A stretch of 64,000 nt of DNA from RUG11783 sp964599695 (GTDB lineage Bacteria > Bacillota > Clostridia > Oscillospirales > Ruminococcaceae): NCBI GenBank assembly GCA_964599695.1, contig CAZRGP010000002.1, forward strand, positions 1 to 64,000, given 5' to 3'. Positions 61,831-64,000 of this stretch are shown piece after piece. The notes beneath the pieces are model-generated. The model was not told the DNA's origin. It ran no database searches and worked only from the letters and a program-made list of their open reading frames with translations. Numbering within the stretch: position 1 is the first letter of the stretch; each line of letters starts with the position of its first letter. A program made the translations under genes and the position numbers.

Positions 61831-62494
61831 GTTCTTGTCCTCATTAGAAGTCAATATCTTCGATGTCATATTTGTGATAATTATTCTTGTTGAATTCTTT
61901 ATTCATTATGCAAAGGGCTTTTTGTATTCTGTTATTAGTCTATTCAAAATAATAGGCTCTGTTTTGATTGCTGGTTACGTAAGTGATCGGTACGCATCTT
62001 CAATATATGATTTATATATAGAGGAAAGATTGATCACTAAAGTTGCGGAGAAACTAGCGAATTTTAAAGACGGCCTAATCTCAACGTTTGATGAAGGTAT
62101 ATTAGGGGAAGCAATATCCAGTTATCTCTCAAAACATTTATTTGACGATGATATTAATGCACTTTCTCAAACAATTGTCTCAGAAAATATGGAGAATACC
62201 ATTCTTAGTGGGATACAATTAATAATATTTTTATTTGTATTTATCCTCGGAATAGTGATTCTTTCTTCTCTTCAAAATCTTTTGCTGCACACCAATGAAA
62301 TTCCTGTATTAGGCTTCATAAACAGAGTTTTGGGAGGCGCATTAGGTATTATCATCGGATTGCTTCTTATATATCTGATTTCTATGGCTATCTCTATCAT
62401 TTTGAAGTATAACAACTCCGTGATACCTTTAGACCTTTTGATGGAATCTAGTTTATTTAGCCCTTTATATAAATTAAATCCTTTTTATGTGTAG
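61823..62494 (+). CDS. CvpA-family membrane protein
   Basis: About 223 residues with four predicted membrane segments (about 10-30, 32-50, 130-155, 175-205). VNIFDVIFVIIILVEFFIHY followed by AKGFLYSVISLFKIIG is the typical CvpA opening. E. coli CvpA is involved in colicin V production and envelope stress; the role in Firmicutes is unclear. ATG at 61823 follows GGGAGG; overlaps the preceding gene by eight bases. Confidence 0.8.
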   Translation: MNEFLSSLEVNIFDVIFVIIILVEFFIHYAKGFLYSVISLFKIIGSVLIAGYVSDRYASSIYDLYIEERLITKVAEKLANFKDGLISTFDEGILGEAISSYLSKHLFDDDINALSQTIVSENMENTILSGIQLIIFLFVFILGIVILSSLQNLLLHTNEIPVLGFINRVLGGALGIIIGLLLIYLISMAISIILKYNNSVIPLDLLMESSLFSPLYKLNPFYV

Positions 62495-62502
62495 GTGGTT
62501 AT

Positions 62503-64000
62503 ATGTTATGTTCCAGATGTAAGCAACGTCCGGCTGTGATGTTTATTACAAAAGTAGAAGGTGATAAAACAACAAACGAGGGATTATGCCTCGTTTGTGC
62601 TAAAGAATTGGGGATGAAACCAGTCGATGATATTCTGAAAAAATTCGGAATAACAGACGACGATATTGAAGCATTTTCAGACCAGATGGGTTTTTTATCC
62701 CCTCAGGATGAAGATGGCTTCGAACAAGGAGGTACTCCAACATTTCCTTCTATTCTCGGAAATATATTTGGGAATAATACTACTCAATCAGGAAATGAGA
62801 GTGCACCCAAAACTGAAAAATCTGTTAAACCTAACAAAGATCCTAAACTGAAATATCTAAATACCTATTGTGAGAATCTTACAAAAAAAGCTTCTGAAGG
62901 AAAACTGGACAGGATTATAGGCAGAAACAAAGAAATAGCACGCACGGTTCAGATTCTGTGCCGTAGGCAAAAGAATAATCCATGTCTAATTGGAGAAGCG
63001 GGCGTTGGTAAAACTGCAATCGCAGAAGGAATCGCTTTACAAATAGCTTCTGGAAATGTTCCTGAAAAACTTAAGAACAAGCAAGTATATTTACTTGATC
63101 TGACTGCTCTAGTTGCTGGTACCCAGTTTAGAGGACAGTTTGAAAGCAGAGTTAAAGGATTGATCAACGAGGTCGTTCAATCCGGCAATATCATTCTTTT
63201 TATTGATGAAGTCCATAATCTAACAGGTGCGGGAGATGCAGATGGAGCTATGAGCGCTTCCAATATTCTCAAACCTGCTCTTTCACGTGGTGAAATACAA
63301 GTAATTGGTGCGACTACATTTGCTGAATACCGCAAATATATTGAAAAAGATCAAGCTTTAGAACGCCGTTTTCAGCCTGTAAAAGTCGAAGAACCTTCCA
63401 TTGAAGAATGCTATGAAATGTTGGAAGGCATCAAAAGTTACTATGAAGATTTTCATCATGTGAAAGTAGATAATGACACACTTCATCGAATGGTGGATTT
63501 ATCTGAAAGATATATAAATGATCGTTTTTTACCTGATAAAGCGATAGACTTACTGGATGAAGCGTGCACTTGTGCTGCACTAGAGTCTGATATTATTAAA
63601 CAATATCAAAAACTATCCGATTCATATAATGAGACAAATGAAATAATTGAAAAATCTAATAGCGAAGCGAATCCTGACTATGAAAAAATAGCAAATCTTA
63701 AAAGCGAGTTAATACAACTTCAAGACAAAATGAATTCTATTCAAACTGATTATGACAATGTCGCCGTTACTCTTGATCATGTCAGTTATGTTATAGAACT
63801 TTGGACTGGAATTCCTTCTACACAAATCAAGTCCGACGATTTATCTCAAATCCTTCATCTTCAGGATGAATTGAAATCACGGATAATAGGTCAAGATGAG
63901 GCTGTTTCAAAGGTAGTGAAAGCTATCAAACGGACCAGACTCGGTCTCAATGGTCATGAGCGGCCGGCGTCGTTTGTTTTTGTTGGACCTACTGGAGTAG
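62503..64000 (+). CDS. Clp ATPase with N-terminal zinc finger, 3' end outside window
   Basis: At least 499 residues; the gene runs off the right edge. The N-terminus has CSRCKQRP and CLVCAKELG, a C4 zinc finger like that of ClpE, in place of the ClpC double-repeat N domain. AAA1 follows with Walker A GEAGVGKTAIAEG and Walker B ILFIDEVHNL, then a short coiled middle domain (about 365-410). AAA2 opens with FVFVGPTGV at the window end. ATG with GTAGGTGG upstream. It probably feeds ClpP or acts as a disaggregase. Whether it has a ClpP-binding loop cannot be seen. Confidence 0.88.
   Translation, partial: MLCSRCKQRPAVMFITKVEGDKTTNEGLCLVCAKELGMKPVDDILKKFGITDDDIEAFSDQMGFLSPQDEDGFEQGGTPTFPSILGNIFGNNTTQSGNESAPKTEKSVKPNKDPKLKYLNTYCENLTKKASEGKLDRIIGRNKEIARTVQILCRRQKNNPCLIGEAGVGKTAIAEGIALQIASGNVPEKLKNKQVYLLDLTALVAGTQFRGQFESRVKGLINEVVQSGNIILFIDEVHNLTGAGDADGAMSASNILKPALSRGEIQVIGATTFAEYRKYIEKDQALERRFQPVKVEEPSIEECYEMLEGIKSYYEDFHHVKVDNDTLHRMVDLSERYINDRFLPDKAIDLLDEACTCAALESDIIKQYQKLSDSYNETNEIIEKSNSEANPDYEKIANLKSELIQLQDKMNSIQTDYDNVAVTLDHVSYVIELWTGIPSTQIKSDDLSQILHLQDELKSRIIGQDEAVSKVVKAIKRTRLGLNGHERPASFVFVGPTGV

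Noticed and set aside
1..64000. CRISPR array, insertion sequence, prophage or integrase
   Set aside because: No direct-repeat array, transposase or phage gene was found; all long frames are housekeeping or small chromosomal genes.

Overview
The window is a low-GC bacterial chromosome segment, almost wall-to-wall genes, most with strong AGGAGG-type ribosome binding sites. The gene set points to an anaerobic, fermentative, Gram-positive clostridial Firmicute (Bacillota). It has a trimeric NADH-linked [FeFe] hydrogenase (hydCBA), a paired GlgC/GlgD ADP-glucose system, RNase J, a YlqF/RbgA ribosome GTPase, a DUF2344-type radical-SAM-linked pair, an ECF transporter module and clostripain-like protease. 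I cannot name a species. No prophage, insertion sequence, CRISPR array or plasmid gene was seen; this is core chromosome with a few accessory genes between housekeeping operons.

Layout. 1-4.4 kb: a lipase-like membrane protein (minus strand) and a membrane-anchored C11 protease (plus). 4.4-8.7 kb: hydCBA on the minus strand. 8.8-13.6 kb: a C39-like protein with ruvX, then an ABC-type substrate-binding protein and permease without an ATPase, divergent from a Crp/Fnr regulator whose leader carries a perfect 16-bp palindrome, then an alpha/beta hydrolase. 13.6-19.4 kb: glgBCDA, a tightly overlapping minus-strand glycogen operon, with the phosphoglucomutase gene pgcA nearby at 20.3 kb. 22-25 kb: rpmE and three small proteins of unknown role (a Cys-rich membrane protein, a DUF937 protein with a repetitive Leu/Gln tail, and a duplicated YegP-like protein). 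25-27.2 kb: glnS and rnhA.

27.2-34.8 kb: the rnjA-rplI-dnaB-tilS-hpt-ftsH operon (RNA decay, ribosome, replication, tRNA modification, purine salvage, membrane proteolysis). 34.9-39.2 kb: parE-parC, a second-type type II topoisomerase pair. 39.2-45.6 kb: secG, the RNase P RNA on the minus strand with a clear promoter, the radical SAM/DUF2344 pair, then rplS-lepB-rbgA-rnhB and a phosphoesterase. 45.7-53.9 kb: tig-clpP-clpX, lon-engB, a YerC-type regulator, a methyltransferase and hslO. 54 kb: a three-tRNA operon (Val-Gly-Val) with a textbook promoter and terminator. 54.4-64 kb: ruvCAB, an rRNA-methyltransferase-like gene, ecfA1-ecfA2-ecfT-truA, a beta-rich membrane-anchored protein, a CvpA-like protein, and a Clp ATPase with an N-terminal zinc finger that runs off the right edge.

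The functional themes are fermentation with H2 production, glycogen storage, protein quality control (FtsH, Tig/ClpXP, Lon, Hsp33, Clp ATPase) and recombination/translation housekeeping. Most of it is ordinary. The observations I would follow up are the palindrome in the Crp/Fnr leader with the ATPase-less transporter, the inverted repeats on the tig and lon promoters, a recurrent TTGC-type -35 element, the repetitive DUF937 protein, and the unusual active-site/QRDR residues in GlgA and ParC.
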